From Isoetes taiwanensis (Eukaryota > Streptophyta > Lycopodiopsida > Isoetales > Isoetaceae), in contig JAJEKV010000067.1 of assembly GCA_021234155.1 (NCBI GenBank), forward strand, positions 1,589,659 through 1,653,658: a stretch of 64,000 nt of DNA. Reading direction: 5' to 3'. The translations under genes were made by a program, and so were the position numbers. Under the pieces are notes generated by a model. That model saw only the letters and a list, made by a program, of their open reading frames with translations. It did not search any database and had not been told where the DNA came from. Positions 47,701-62,050 of the stretch are shown here, one piece after another (positions within the stretch are counted from its first letter, which is position 1; each line of letters starts with the position of its first letter).

Positions 47701-48424
47701 CAACGCCACGGTTGCCGTTACCAACGGGTTATATGTGCTGTTGCCATGCGTTGGGGATTAATTTTTATATGTTGGATGCTAATGTGGTTTGTGTTGCAAA
47801 ATTTTATCCTCTAAATTTGTATTCTGCAGCAGGTTATTGCCAAAAATTTAGAATCAAACCGCAAAAAAGAACAATTTGAGTGCCATCAATTGTGAGCTTT
47901 TGAATTTCATCACAATAAAACAAATAGAAATATAAGTAAAAGGCCATATAGATAGAGCCGGATTGATCCCATTATTCTAAAAGTTATAAAGTTTGCAACA
48001 CTCCATACACAAACATTTTCAATCAAATTTAACAAAGCAAAGACAAATGTTTTACTCCAGGTGCATGGAAATTTTCTCACATGTGATCTAGAAGCCTGAA
48101 ATTGCCAATAATCACCAGTAAATCTAAAAAATGTAATGTAATTTTTGCAAGCTTCATCTCGAATGAGCCATAAACACATCCACAATAAGCATCCCAGATT
48201 AATCAGCCGGGTAGACGGGAGTTTCCTACCAAACCCGGACGAGAAATTGCTGTTTTAGCATAGATAACTTAACCAAACATATCTATATCATACAACATCA
48301 AAAGATCCTTTATATTTCCGCAAAGCAATAAAAATCTCATCCAAACGTATTCTGACCGCAAGTTATGATAAGAAATGTGTTGCCGCTGAAATCAAGACTA
48401 CATGCGTCCTTCCTTCAAGTTCAC

Positions 48425-48615
48425 AAAAAGAGGCTTCGTCGCGGTTTCATTGCTTGTCAATTATTACGCACTACACGCATAAAAGGCTTTCGCGTATTTC
48501 ATTGGTTGTCGAATTCATTATAACGCACAAAAAGTGGCTTTTATATGGCTGGCTGCGAATTCATTATGCACCACACGACAAAAAAAGGCTTTTGCTGCGC
48601 AGCCATTGGTCATTG
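48425..48615. repeat. ~57-65-bp minisatellite, three units
   Basis: Three units of AAAAAGAGGCTT-nnn-CATTG-TTGTC-AATTCATTA-GCACTACACG. The middle part reads GCTGCGCAGCC in one unit but TCGCGGTTT or CGCGTATTT in the others, the same CTG/CAG-centred corruption as in the segmental duplicates. A GATA microsatellite is at 48836-48857. Confidence 0.55.
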
Positions 48616-49009
48616 CACCATTGAAAAAAAGGCTAAAATCAAATGGCCTTAAATGTACCATGCACGATTTCAGAATCTGGTCGAATACATCACGTAAATC
48701 ATAGGAAAACTTATAAAGCAAAAAGCCTAAGAAAACACAAAAAGAAACCTACATAGTGCTAAGCATATAGTATCCTAAAAGTTAAGAATCATATCAGGAT
48801 ATCTATTTGAGACTTGTACAGTGGACAAAAGTTATCTAGATAGATAGATAGATAGACAGATTTTTAAGGTCCATGGAGACCAAATTGGCTATGGGACCCA
48901 AATAACAAAAGTGATATGGAAACCCAAAAAATATAAAGAAAAAGAGGTACGCGAATGCTACGGGTACTTAAAGCATTTAAATTATATTATAGCCACCCAA
49001 TAGAATGAT

Positions 49010-49130
49010 TGCGTTCCCTCCCTATAAGACTGCCCCATTTCTTTTGCAAGTGGACTGCCCCGGACTGCCATGACCTTGCAAAGCTCTTCCTTATGGTTAT
49101 ACAATTGAAGAGGAGAGAGGTCCTCTTACG
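49010..49130. repeat. Dispersed repeat shared with 25040-25165
   Basis: Second copy of the ordered motif block described at 25040. No gene is recognisable from 49130 to 52550. A frame at 51090-51240 is protein-like but unassigned. Confidence 0.6.
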
Positions 49131-52100
49131 TAAAAAACGTAGTCCTGAGATGGTTACTACGCCCAAGCATATGTACTGGTTACCCATAAAACCAAACCAA
49201 AAGATGTTAAGGATGATCATGTCTTGCCACTCCCACCCTAGTAGCACGTAAAAACTTTAAAATGCAAGGTCAGTACGGTATGAAATGAGTAACATGGTCT
49301 TATTTAAGCAATTTGGCTTTTATGGCCCAGTCCACGCTATCATCGTGAGATATCTCACTCCACTCTGCTGTTCTCCTTCCAATTTTTTGTACCATTAATA
49401 CAATGCTTCATTGTATGTATAATCAATGTTTATTGAAGATCATTTGTTCCCATACACCGCCATTAGAGTCCGACCCGCGCACACCCGAACAATTAAGATC
49501 TCACAATAGACATGGTCATAGATTTGGTCGCCATTCCTTCCTCGATTGAATAGTCTCAGATTCCGACAGGAAGTGTAGGCGAAAAACCTTTGAACTGTAA
49601 ACGAAAATTTGTAGGATTCTTCTGGCCTTGAAGGTAAATGCATGTTCATCTTCAAAAATAAAATTCAAAAATTTATATTAGGGGCCCATCATTCTCATTC
49701 AATAGTGGTCTCGAGGACCAAATAGTTTAGACGGCAGGAACATCCACCACCGCCGAGCGAAAGCTAGTCGAAAATCTTTTAGAAGGATGAGAATTATTAT
49801 TTGTCCAAAATTCAAAACGGCCAATACCTTTTACACCGGGATACAATTTCGTTTTGATAAAGGCCCTATTAATTTATTCCTCTTGAATCTGGCTAAGCAT
49901 AAAATACAAATTGTGCTAATGCAATCAAATCAATCAGCAAAACATATGAAACTAATCCGACAACCTGCACTGCATCCCATCATAACATTTCAAAACCTTT
50001 ACCAATCTTACGCACCGCTGAACTCAAAAACTTAATCAATCATGGCCATATTATAAACCATCACCTTAAAGAGAGATTTCCAAAGAAAACAAATCATCCA
50101 AGATCGAAGTTAGTGGACCAAGAGTTACATTATACCAAGCACAAACATGCGTGGCGCGGCACCCAAATTTAAAAGTGCAAAAAGCAAGATCAAGGTTGAA
50201 TCACATACCAATATGAAGCTATCTCTGTTTCCGCTGAATTAAACAGTAAAAGCGAGCAATTGGGCTAATTTAAGAGATCGTGAGCTATACCATATACCCA
50301 ATATTAATAGACCAGGCTGGAATGCAGAGGCCAATATAAAGCCTCTGCCGGAGCTTTCAATGAGAAGATCATCGCGAAGGTACTGAGTCGCCGCGACCTT
50401 AAATAACCGCCATTTTCCGCCTTCTAGCGCTTAAGATAGTATTTTTATGTCATGCCACATTGGCAAGATCCATGAGGACATATGACGGGAATCCCGTGAC
50501 GAACAGACTTAATTACAAATCCCAATGGACTAACCATCGCAAAAAATCATCGCGGTTCTCAACCAAAAGAGTATCAAGAATAAATGTCAGTCCAGCAGCT
50601 CTATTTGGTGTTCGGCGCGGCGCCCCATGCTTGTAGCCAATAAAGATGTTACACAAAGAAGGATTCACGTATGAAGGATTCACACACATATGCTTGGAAT
50701 GCACTCTGCTACATGCCTATTGTGTTTCTTTTGCTAGGAATGAGCACATTCTACATGGTACAATAACCTACAGTGCTTACTTACTATATGAGCAGTAAGT
50801 TGTATTACGCCATGTAATTTAAACCTGCAACGACTTCCTAGATTTGCCAGTTCATACCATCAGCCTAGAATTATCAAGCTCTTTAGCAATTCATTTGTTG
50901 AGCAATATCTTAGTAGTTAAAGTCATCTCCAAATGGCCTTCATCCAAAATGGTTTGCACTGGTCCAACTTCTCTGCTCAGCCTCGCTTATCAAAGTCTAC
51001 ATGTTAATAAAACATTTTATGGGAACCAGCCAAATAAATTGGTCTGAATTTAACAAGATGCCAAACGACTCTAGACATGTATGTCAAAATGCAGTTTCTA
51101 CATGCAGTCGGGGATGCGTTCGTGAATCGCAATACAAAATGTGGTCTCTTGGGTTTCACAATGGTTGGCGCCAAGATGGCAAGGCCTGGCCTTTACAGTG
51201 CTTTGAGAAGGCATTATCATACAGTACCTGCCAGGAATGAATAGTGATGTTGGTTGCGCTGCTTTGAACAAAATGTAACTTTGGACCTCGTGTTGCGATG
51301 GTGTGCTTGGTGTCCTCTTGTCGCCGTTTGCTGGTGCACTAATGCAAAAGGAAGCTTGAAGTAGAGGCACCTTAGATTATGTGCGCAATTGTGTAGTAGA
51401 CCTTAGATTTAGAAGACCCTTCAATTGTGTAGTTTACGCAAGGAAGGTAATTTATAAAATGAACGGCATCCTTTAGTTAAAGTTGTTGATTGGTTTTCTG
51501 CAGTACGGTCAAGAACTAAAATGAATATGCCTCTTTAAGATGCCAAGCATGCTCATAATGGTTATTAAAACGCCTTCCGTGTCCCAAATGTAAGAGCAAG
51601 CATCCACTCTACTCTCATGCCACGCATCTGTAAATTAAAATTGGCTTTATCGGAAGTCCAAAATGTAAGAGCGCCACCAACACTACATGAAGCATTTGAT
51701 CAGAATGGAAATTGGTTTATGTCATGGCTCATTAGAACTATCTTTAATCCTAATACAAATTTTAACTAGCAAAGTAGAAATACATAGTTAATGTCACCAC
51801 CAGCCCTTATGCTAGTGTGAATCACCAACTCAAACTTTAACTAAATTTTTTAAATCTAAATGGGAACAAATTTATGCCCACGTTAATTCTAATTCTAAGA
51901 ACTAATCTTTAATGAAACCAGATTCTTTTTAGTTAGCTAGATAAATGAAGCTAACTTAACGAACATGAGTAGCCACTTCATTATCTTAAAAAGATTACAA
52001 ATTAACTTTCTTGCTACTTTTCAAAATGGACGGCTGTCTATGAATTATGAACTTGCCATATACACTTTGCATTAAAGGCAGCAAAAGGAATGCATGCATT

Positions 52101-52554
52101 TTAGATTAGCAGGACAAATCAATGTCGAGTGCCATCTCAAAACTCAATTCCACACACAAGATACTTAAATCTTTCTATGGCAGGACGCAAAGATCATTAT
52201 TGCCAACAGATAGCGCTCATGCTAGTGAAGATTCTCTTTTGGAAATGGTAAAGGAAAGGAGGATGTTGCTTGAAAAAGACATCTTTAAATGAACTGATCC
52301 CTCATAGTGCACAATCTTAGACCAGCAAACTAGCCCCGAAATTGTAGGTAGGAAATGCAAGTGGAGGTGGTTAACGTTAACAGTGGACTTCACGCCACCA
52401 GTCTGATTTGTTTAACACCACCCAGCAAACTTAAGAAGAAAGGGAGGCATTATTTGGATGTGGTTGGTCCATAGCTGCCCAAATACCTGCAAATCTCATA
52501 TAAGATAAAACATGTGTCTGCTAGTATACTGAATATACACCAAGATTCATCCAG

Positions 52555-53445
52555 TTACAGTTTGAATCTTGCCAAGAGCCTGATAACCCAGAAACTCTGT
52601 TCTCGAAAACATGAAGATTCTTCTAAATCTGAGACATTAGTTGCTGTAGCTTCAGGATTATTCTCAGATGTAGTATCAGGTGGAATACTACAACTAAGAT
52701 TCCTTTTCTCTACATCTTCAGAAGAACTTGCAGGATGTGAGTGTTCTCTGGATGGCTTGTTCATCTGAGATGATTCTCCATTTTCTTTGATGGAATTTCC
52801 AGTATGATCGAATAACCTTGCATCTGAATCCTGTTGTCGTTCTGTGCCAATATCGATACAAATATGGCCCTGATGACTATCTGCACTCTGTACAAAAGGG
52901 TTCTGTTCTGATGCCGGGCTTGCATGGTTAGATATTTTAAGCACAGATCTGCATACAGGACATGTGGTGTGAGATAGAAGCCACATGTCTATGCAGGCAT
53001 GGTGGAAGCAATGGCCACACTGAGGAAGCAGTCTCAAGGATTCATTTTCCTCAAATTCAGTCAAACAAACGGGGCAACATGATGCAAACATGCTTGGTTC
53101 TTTCACCACTTCTGTGCTATATTGAATAAAGGGTAAGGCTTCAATAACTGCCTTATCAATCCCCTGGCTTGACGAACACTGTGGCCGTGGAATCATCCTT
53201 GGTGGTGGTGGAGTTGGATTAGCCCACTTTTTTATGTACACAGAGAAGAAACCCAGGAAAACAAAAGCAGCCAATAGCACCACTATGATTATAGCCATGG
53301 TCGGGTTGAAGTGCACAGATATGTCATATGAAGATAAGCCTGCACCAGTATCATCACAATCTGCAGCTTCAACAGATCCATTATAGGATGCATTTGCCAT
53401 CAGAATAGACGTTCCATTGGATCCAAGTGAAGCCATGTTGCACAT
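52555..53445 (-). CDS. RING-H2 finger E3 ubiquitin ligase, ATL family
   Basis: Intact single-exon protein of 296 aa with the ATL layout: a short N-terminal region, a transmembrane helix (about residues 50-70, [20 protein letters not shown]), a basic stop-transfer segment, a GLD-like motif ([12 protein letters not shown], residues 95-106), a RING-H2 domain, and a long polar C-terminal tail. The RING ligands are C124, C127, C143, H145, H148, C151, C162 and C165 with W155 in CIDMWL, the exact ATL spacing C-x2-C-x15-C-x-H-x2-H-x2-C-x10-C-x2-C. Such ligases sit in membranes and transfer ubiquitin from E2 enzymes, often in defence or stress responses; the substrate is unknown. ATG 53445 is used; Met4 is an alternative. 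A TTTTAG acceptor-like site just upstream hints at a 5'UTR intron. Confidence 0.92.
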   Translation of the reverse strand: MCNMASLGSNGTSILMANASYNGSVEAADCDDTGAGLSSYDISVHFNPTMAIIIVVLLAAFVFLGFFSVYIKKWANPTPPPPRMIPRPQCSSSQGIDKAVIEALPFIQYSTEVVKEPSMFASCCPVCLTEFEENESLRLLPQCGHCFHHACIDMWLLSHTTCPVCRSVLKISNHASPASEQNPFVQSADSHQGHICIDIGTERQQDSDARLFDHTGNSIKENGESSQMNKPSREHSHPASSSEDVEKRNLSCSIPPDTTSENNPEATATNVSDLEESSCFREQSFWVIRLLARFKL

Positions 53446-53449
53446 ATGT

Positions 53450-56400
53450 AGACTCAGTCCTTGTACTTGAACATATGCTTGCTAAAACACAAAAAATTGG
53501 GAAATGTCTTCTTGTTTCTTATAATTATATAGAAGACTGTGGGGCAAGTCTGGAATACGAAAAAGGACCATATAAAAATTCTTAGGATGACAGCACAAAG
53601 GACCATAAATCAATCTAAGAGATCTTGCATATCACATTAAGGAAGAAGCTCAATCAACCGCGTATTTAATATATTAAAGAAAGCAAAACTGATGCCATCC
53701 CCTTATACATAATAAACCCTTCAAAGGAGAAAAACAAGAAATAAACTATGGTAACTGGTGTGGTCCACGAATGAATCTCGCCTGCTACTACTTGGCTAAA
53801 TCTGTGTCACATGGACCACCGAAGAAGCTATCTTATCTGATGTAACAGAGCATTACCCCTTACCGGATCTTATTAAAAGAGAGTGCCAACTGAGCTGGTC
53901 TTTACCTTTTAATTGCCTGATTGAAGTCCTCACCCTTCCAATTTAAGCACTTTATGTTTAGTGTTCTTAAAGATGGTAGCGATAAGGACCTTCCATCCAC
54001 CATAAGAATTTATTCTCGAGGCTTGCAGCATGCATGTCAGGAAGGCACTGAGCACACAGGAGCTAGAAAGAAGACAAAGATGGGCCAGATGATGAAGACA
54101 TGACCTAAAATGGCGAGCAATTACATGGCAAGTAAAATATGTATATACACCCAGCAACCCTTTTGCACAACACCTTCCTGATCTCTTAACAAACCAGATT
54201 AACAAAAGTTTCCTTCTGTTTGTGCCGCAAACAGTTCTGCCCTAGAGAGAAGCCATTAATCAAACAAAGATCTAAAAGGCAACAGTTGAAGAGGTACCTG
54301 GTTGCTTGAATTCACAAGCTCGAAGAACCTTTTATCTGGATAAACTTACCTATGACGATGCATCCCACTATCTGACACCAAAAGAAGGGTTGCGCCGTTA
54401 AAGCTTAGTGCCCAGAAAGAAGAAAGAAAAAAGCCAAAGCCGGTGTACCTGCGTAACCACTGACCAGATCGTGATACGCAAAACAAAATCATTGCCTAAA
54501 CCAAACCCAGCTCAAAAAATTGGGTTGCCCCCTTTGGTTGGAGGGGGGAAATTGACGTTTTGAAGGCCTCGATTTGTTCTGTTGTAGATGATATGCTACA
54601 GAATATTTTGGATGCTTAGGGTGAGATTCCACTACGACAGTTCTTGGTGTGGCAGTTTACGTCCACAAGAAGAGCCATCTTGCAAAATGCCGAAGGAGGT
54701 CAGATTCCATTAGTGGCAATTAAGAGCGGCAATTTTGGTTTGGCATTAGGCTGGGTTTAGTAAAAGTAAGTACCGCCAAAAATGTTGCTCTAAATCACCG
54801 GAGATGAGGGCCGAGCTGTCTTATTACAAATCACGCCACATAACCATCCGTATGCACTTTAGCGGGGGTTTTTGGACCACATGGCCGCTAAATCTTTCCG
54901 CATTTCAGACTGTCCTAAAGTAATTTTATTCTGGAAGGGGCCAAAATTTGCTTTTAAAGATCCTGTGATATTGTGGGGTTTTTTTTACGACCACACCAGT
55001 ATGGCATCCCTATACATGAGTGAATCCCTGCATTAATATCATCGAATCTCACCCTAGGCTTGAGCGTGAGATCGTGAGTATGTATTTACCGGCCACGGGT
55101 TGCTATTTATAAAAACTAGTTTGTTGACATTCAACATTGGCGCCCTATCGTGATTTCGCTGACAATCCAGCTCTTGTTGACATTCAATCTGATGCCCACT
55201 GCACTTGCCATAAAGGATGATAAGGCGGTAAGATTAATTGGGACATAATTCCCTGCTTTGTCAGCGATCGGGCGCCGACCTGCCGCCAGCCTTGTTTGTG
55301 CTTGAATCATGGAGCAGTTGTCTTACCCTTATAATATCCTAGTCGGGAGGCATTTTCAAATTCGTATATGGGCGCTTCTTAAATCGCCAAATTTTGAATA
55401 ATATGATTTGCACCAATTTAAAGAGCTTCTTAACTTTTACTTTAGAAATAACATGCCTAAACTGACCGACCACAGAGTGTCGCGTCTTTTAATCAAAGTG
55501 TATGCTCCTGATTCTAAATCGCTTACCTTTGTTAAATCCCAAAGCAGGTGCTTCTTCACCGCTATTGTACAAAACAAACGCCGCGCATGAAATTAGCTAC
55601 CAAAATCAGTTATGGCTGCCTGTAGAACAAAAATAGAATAGACGGATTTTTGTGTCTCTTTACTGGATCTACAGGTTAACCAAGAATCTTGTGACCCAAT
55701 TAGCATTCCGGGGTATTGGCAAATGGCAAAATACCTGCAGACCGCCTGATGAAATGCACATTGAACCACTTTACATGTGGTGCTTCTCCAATTCGCCCTG
55801 CAAATTTTTACCGCACCACATTCAAAAAGATTTACCTATGATTCTAGTGTGTCGCTACCGTGTGTTACCGCCTTACCTCACTCTGTGAATTTGAAAGAAA
55901 TTATTGAGCACTAGACGTTGTTGACATCTCAAGAATGTTTGTAAGTGCTATTCTGTGATATGAGGATGCGCGAAAATTCCCCAGCCAAGTACCAAATTTG
56001 ATAGTTTCTACCAGTGGTACTTTTGGCTCACAAACACAAAAATAAAACAGTACCGAAATGAAGGTACCAAAATACATATTTGTCATTTGAAAGGCTCAAA
56101 TTTAAATTGTCCTGCCATTACGCCATATATTTATAGATATTTTTATTTCACCTGTCATAAAATGATATAATACAAAGGCCTATATGCAAAATGTGGCGAC
56201 CTAAAACAACCTTTAAAGTCTTCTGCGGCATAGTAAATTCACACCATCCAACCGTTGAAAATTGTATACGGCTAGCTTCACCACGCCTGGGCTTCTAATG
56301 CAGCGAAGGTCTCGCCTCTCAAAAATTAGCGAGGCGGCAGAGCAGAAAGACGCATTTACGGTATCCGTGAGCTTCCCCAGAATACGCATCAATTTTTGTC

Positions 56401-56780
56401 TATCTCATCGCCTACCATTGCTATGAAATTGGCCGTAAATGTTTTGCATCAGTAACTCAAGGAACGCAACCTAATAGGGAATTACAAAATCACGCATGAA
56501 ATTGGCCAAGGAATCCCAAAATTGCATCGACATTTAGACCGGTTTCTCAGCCATTCCGCAAACAAGTATGGGGTTCTTGCCTATATTACAAAGATATACC
56601 AAGGCTCGAGACATGCCTGCTAAAACTCGGTAGATTTTGCAGCTACATGAAATTTTGCATCCAATTGTTCTCACAAGACTTTGAAATACTTACAAACCCA
56701 ATTCTTCATTCCATTCATTCATGGGGCAAAGATAAAGGCAAAGTAAGTAAGTTTAGATTTAGATCTTGCTATACAACAAT
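53450..56780. other. Intergenic, upstream of the RING-H2 gene
   Basis: Probably contains the promoter and 5'UTR of the minus-strand RING-H2 gene (53.45 to about 54.5 kb; GCAGAACTGTTTGCGGC near 54.2 kb may be leader). No other gene, repeat array or RNA gene is recognised. Confidence 0.4.
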
Positions 56781-56786
56781 TAACAC

Positions 56787-57205
56787 ACAACTACCATTAA
56801 CATTATTAACACAAACCATTGCATTTAACACATTTAAATTAAAATCCCCCCTTAAACCCCCTTTTGGTTTGGTGCTTATTCATGAATGGGATTACTCCGC
56901 AACGAGTTGATAAGTATATTTGCCCTTTATCTCTAGATGGACCCATATATGATCCCCTCAAGCCAGGTAAAATGTACAAGTTTTGTACACCATATTTAAA
57001 ATTTGCAAAATACTATAAGATCTGGTGAGAATGTACTTAATGGTAAGCACTTTGTACATGTGCATTGTAAATATATTTTTGAGCTCGGGTCATTCTAATG
57101 TGAACCCCCGTGGAACAAGCACCCAAACCAAAGTGGGTTTAAGGGGATTTTAATTTAAATGTGTTAAATGCAAGGCCTGTGTTGTACAATGTTAATGGTA
57201 GTTGT
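56787..57205. mobile_element. Foldback (inverted-repeat) element
   Basis: Left arm 56787-56877 contains ACTACCATTAACATT, GCATTTAACACATTTAAATT, AAAATCCCC and TTGGTTTGG. Right arm 57117-57205 is its reverse complement with a few changes. The loop is about 240 bp. There is no coding capacity. A related arm lies at 47.62 kb, so this is a dispersed family. Confidence 0.75.
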
Positions 57206-57209
57206 AAAA

Positions 57210-60200
57210 GAATGTATTAAAAGTGAAAATTCTTGGTCTCTTTCGGGCCCCAAATCTGCTGTAAACATAGGTAAACTTTATGGGCCTAAATATTACAATT
57301 ACTAAAAGCACAATAACATCAAGAGAAACAACATTTCAGCACCATAAGCATATATGTAAAATAAACTTAATCTGCGAAAGAGGGAGGACACAGGACCACA
57401 TACACGCTTTATCTTCAAACGGGGTTCATCATCGCAAATTTTATGGTGCAAATTCTGCTCAAATAATCATAGATCCTTTGGGAGGGTACGACGGGAGAAT
57501 AAGGATATACTAAGTAGACAATCATCCGGGTATATGCACGCAAGAATTAAAAGAGATGATGCCCAACACTAGCACTGTGACCATATGCCTTCCCGACGCA
57601 TCAAGGCGAAACCGTGAAACCCAATAATTTGATTGCCCATGAAAAAGTTCTCTTTAATGTTAAGAATACATGGGCGCTTACAAAACAAAGATGCATCTAT
57701 TTAGAACAACAATACCACTATCAAAAAGAATTAAGTATGATAGTACCACAATTGAATGAGTTATCGATTGAATGAGCATCCCGCACCCTCCGGTAAAACT
57801 TAATGTAGAATGCATTGGGTCCCCCTATTTCCAGCTTCACCCAAACCCTATAATTTATCCAGACAACTCGAGTATAAACGTATACAAAACCACAGAGATT
57901 TATATTCAAACGTTCTTCTACCTAACTAGAACCGGAGATAAATTTCATCCCCTGATGATAAAGGTCCTTTATTCTCATCAATGATCCGGTTTTGCCTCTT
58001 CAAAAACACCTAGAAGAAACAAAGTCCGGCTAATAATTTTGCCATATAATCTTAAGAAGATCTATTGATCCGCTTGTTACCATCCACCACAAAACTTTGA
58101 CCACCATGCATTGACATAGAAATATCATACAAAAGCTTGGGTTCAGGAGCGCTGTGTAAGGAAATGGAGCACCCGAGGAGCTGTTTGAGGTCTTCTCAAT
58201 CGCTTCATTTTTTGTGGTCCATCAGTTTCACTCTGGCCCCATGCTGATAAATACCATGATAAGGATTTTTTCTCTGCCTGCTGGGGACTCATTATCTTGG
58301 GATTTGAATCCGCACACCTTCATTTTGTAAAATATAAAGCAACAACGTAAGGGCTAGAAGGATCGATTATTTTCCATCTCCTTCATCAAAGCGCGAAGCA
58401 ATTTGGGTATCCTCAAATTTCATCCTCATTTTCGTCTACGAAGTAACCCCGTAGGTACGCCTTGATCCCAAAATCAAAAATCCAAAAATACGCCTCTTCT
58501 TCAATCCGCTGCCCATTTCATCCCGGCCATATCTAGAGCCTTCAAATATGCGAGGAGAGAAGCTGCCAGATCCGCCTATAGCCACATCTTAGACTGGTCG
58601 ATTCTGCACTCAAAACCGCCTATAGCTATGGAAGCCCAAAGTTTAAATAGCTCCAGATTTGATAAGCCCGAGAAGCCCAGATTTGGAGCCGATTTGAAGC
58701 TTAAACCAAGAATCCCCAAACACGAGCTACCCTCTCTACACAAACCCTAAAGCCCTAAAAAGTATCACCGCGCAATGTTCAAATTCTAAAATAAAAGAGG
58801 GGCTTTTGCTGTCGCCCTTGATGTTAACCACCAGTACAATCAACGACTAAGAAATGGTGCACTCTAGATGTACGTGGCATTAGTACATCAACACCTACCA
58901 TGAAAATCTGGTAAAACCTGCAGTGCCGGCAAAAAACAATGTGTAAAGAAAAAACCCCCCATATTATGCTACATATTATTATGATTTTTCTTCTACTCAG
59001 ATTTCAGGTTTTCAAATGGAATATATAAAGTACAATTTTTGCTACAAAAAATAAGGCCAATTAATGTAGATCATGCTTTCTTTACAAATTCTCTAATAGC
59101 ACATTTGCAAGTCATGCCTCGCAAAATGCGGAGGAGCCCTATATAGTTCTGAGGAGACTATATAGAAATTATAGAAGGTTCTTGTGATGTACGCTAAATA
59201 TACCACACATGTACATGAGACTTGGTTATATTATTACGAAGTTTATAACAAGATGGCACTGTTCATTTTTACAAAAAATGGTTTCTGCCATTTAGAATTT
59301 TTTTCTTGCATTTGAAAGGTTAAAATTGAAAGACTTTCTATCACCCGAAAGGCATGAATTTGTTTTGGCTCCTCGGCCAAAAAAATTAGCGTAGCCTTTC
59401 AAATTTGAGCAATCAAAGGTATGTTGTAGGCCATATTCTCGGCCAATTAGGCAAGACATTGGATAAGGCAAGAAAGCCCTTTAATATACGGTGACAGTTT
59501 TTGATTTCTATCCAATGATATCCGGCTACATGGCCATCATTCTATTCAAGAATTAAAAATTGATAAGGTTGCCGAATCTGCTATGTTCGACACACACTGC
59601 CTACTCAGATACTACTGCCATAACTCCTAAGAACTCCATACACCGCGTAACCTCAGACGTAAGCAGTAATCCTATACCGCGAACCCGGCTTAACTATGTA
59701 ATTTCGCATCTTCATTTCATTACAACTTCAAGGAATCTGCGAAAGTAAGAGACAAAACGGCTTTTGTTTGGTGCAACTCCAATAAAACTCCATAGCCATA
59801 GCCAAAATGGCATTCCTTGACGCTTCCCCAAATGGCTTCTTCAGGCTGGCCAATCCCCCGTGGCTGGGCAGCCCGCTACCGCAAGCGCCAGCATCTAAAT
59901 GCACATCGTTAATATACTGCAAGCTAGCTAGCTCCCTCGCCACATGGAATGGCCTTCATTCCACATCACAACAAGAAATTATCTGGCATTATTTGGAGCT
60001 GCAAAGGTATTTCTAGATCTTAGTACATCCGAAAATCTAGATCTATAGTAGGATACAAAACATGTTGTTTTGCGCAAGTAATATTGATGCTGTATTTCAC
60101 TTTTAATACATGACATCCATAATCCAAGTAAAGGCCTCTTTTGACTTCTAAGGTGAGAACATGTATTTGTCTGAACATGCTTTTGTGAGGACAGTTAAGC

Positions 60201-61990
60201 TTATGGAAGATAAGGGAATAGGGCCAGGACGATGGCACTTAGGCTGCTTCTAAGCCCTTTGTAACTTGAGACCTAAGTCTGCTTTTAAGATCTTTAGTTC
60301 ATTGAAAGCTTGTTCTCGAGAGCTCAACGAATAATTTTGTTAGAGTTAAATACCGTGTTAGGGGTCGACGTACGTACTTATAGGGATGGGGAAGATGTAT
60401 ATGGTTCCAAAGAGATCTAAGGCAAAGAACAAAACGGCGGAGTCTATCACCAATTTGGTGATACTTAATCCCCAATTGCTGCACAAAAAAGAGGTAAATA
60501 ATCCAAATGAAAGTTCTTTTGCCTCTCGATTCTCCTCGGCTAATTCAAATGGCTCAGCAGTGGGTTTTCCTCCTTTTCTGCAAGTGGAAGGTGGTTAATG
60601 AATTTGCATCCACAAGTATAGATTCCAAATTTAATGTATTTCACCGTGCAAAGTAATAATATGCATGGAAATCATCCGATTCTCCGCTATAAAAAGTTTA
60701 CATCAAAGATTTAACGTGATTGGCTTTGGTGGGGTTAATATATCTAGTGCATCTAGAAAGGCAAGGTAGCAGCCGCTATTGGTGTAGTGTCTGAAGGAAG
60801 TAAGGATGAGTTGGTCGGGTAAATTCCCACCACATTAAAGTCTCGCATTCAAACTTTAACAACAATTGCCTCTAGATGATATATTTTATCAGCCCGATCA
60901 CGAATGTGGCCCCAGCTTCTAACATTCCAGTTGAGGTGTGGGACCACGCTTAAGTAAAGCAACTTATCTTCCCCAGTAAATTCTGCACATCAAAATACGA
61001 TTTTCATGGTTCCAGTAGTTTCAATATCTCGGCTTCAGACGCCTCTAACTTCCTCCCTTCCATACCCATCAAGTTGTTGGCAAAAAACTTTGTTCTTATG
61101 ATGTTTGAAAGTATTGATGCAAAGTGGTATCAAGAGGACTATCCACTGCGGAAGACATATAATGTACCAAGATACTCTCCTCGGTTTTACACCGATACGT
61201 CAGGCACAAAAGATGCCTACTGCCTTAAGGCCTCTCCGATCTAATGGCTCATCAATTTTCTAGTTGCAATTGCAAATCTTATTCGCAGTCTATATCTCGT
61301 TACCACGCGAAAATGTACATTTGTGTTTCAGTCGTGGACTCACTTTCTTTACCTGGGGATGGTAGAAGAGCGCCTTAGTATAAGAAGTTGGATCTTAAGC
61401 TTCAGCGTCCTCGCATAGGCCCGCTGTTTCATGGCGGCTTTGCTAGCTGCTTGAAAATGCATCTCGTGCATCCGCTCAAATATTCTTCGATTCAAGCTCC
61501 TATTGTTATTTCTTCCACCGGCCCATGATCAACTTGCCGGGGCTAGTCTTTGTATTCCTACTATGTAAATATTTTTCCTCATACACAATTCCAATGATCT
61601 CTGCCCCAGCACCATCGTTTGCTCATAGCCCCTACCCACTTCCCGCTGTTAAGCTTCTCACAGGCTTCATGCTTCCCAGTTGTTGCGTGGCTGATGGTCC
61701 TAATCTTCAGCGCGCCTAATGAGCCATGGCAAATAAAATAATCTGGAAGAAGGCAAATGGTGAAGAAGTCCTGTTGTCATCTCGACGCAGGCCATCATGC
61801 CTCAGCCTCTATTCAAAGGCATGATAACTGATGCCCGCCGACATCACCCTATGCCGCAGAACATGCTGACGATGAGGCCATTAAACGCCAAGGTGACACA
61901 AGAGTGCGATTATGTAATCGTATGGGTGGTTTTGCTTAGTGGACCATCCATCCTCTAGGTTTTAAGTCCCAGCGTCACAGTCCCTTTGTA
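57210..61990. other. Intergenic with no assignable gene
   Basis: Short protein-like frames occur, for example 59943-59728 on - (DAGACGSGLPSHGG) and 60386-60598 on + (MYMVPKRSKAKNKTAES), and at 61110-61240 on + (WYQEDYPLRKTYNVPRYSPR). None has a recognisable domain or long enough frame. Near 58740 an AAACCCTAAAGCCCTAAA motif occurs. Confidence 0.4.
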
Positions 61991-62050
61991 TGTATCTTGA
62001 TATTCCTTGGATAATAGACTGCCGCCCTTCAAAAAAAAAAAAAAAAAAAA
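61900..62050 (+). mobile_element. Possible LINE or retroposon 3' end with poly(A)
   Basis: A run of about 21 A residues ends at about 62050, preceded by TGTATGTATCTTGATATTCC and TTGGATAATAGACTGCC, a layout like plant LINE or retrocopy 3' ends. No reverse transcriptase frame could be read upstream and no TSD was defined. A CT-rich tract (62140-62520) follows. Confidence 0.4.

Noticed and set aside
60780-60960. LINE endonuclease start on - (LNWNVRSWGH resembling the SWNVRG motif)
   Set aside because: Only one short motif, followed by a stop, and opposite in orientation to the poly(A) tail at 62.03 kb.
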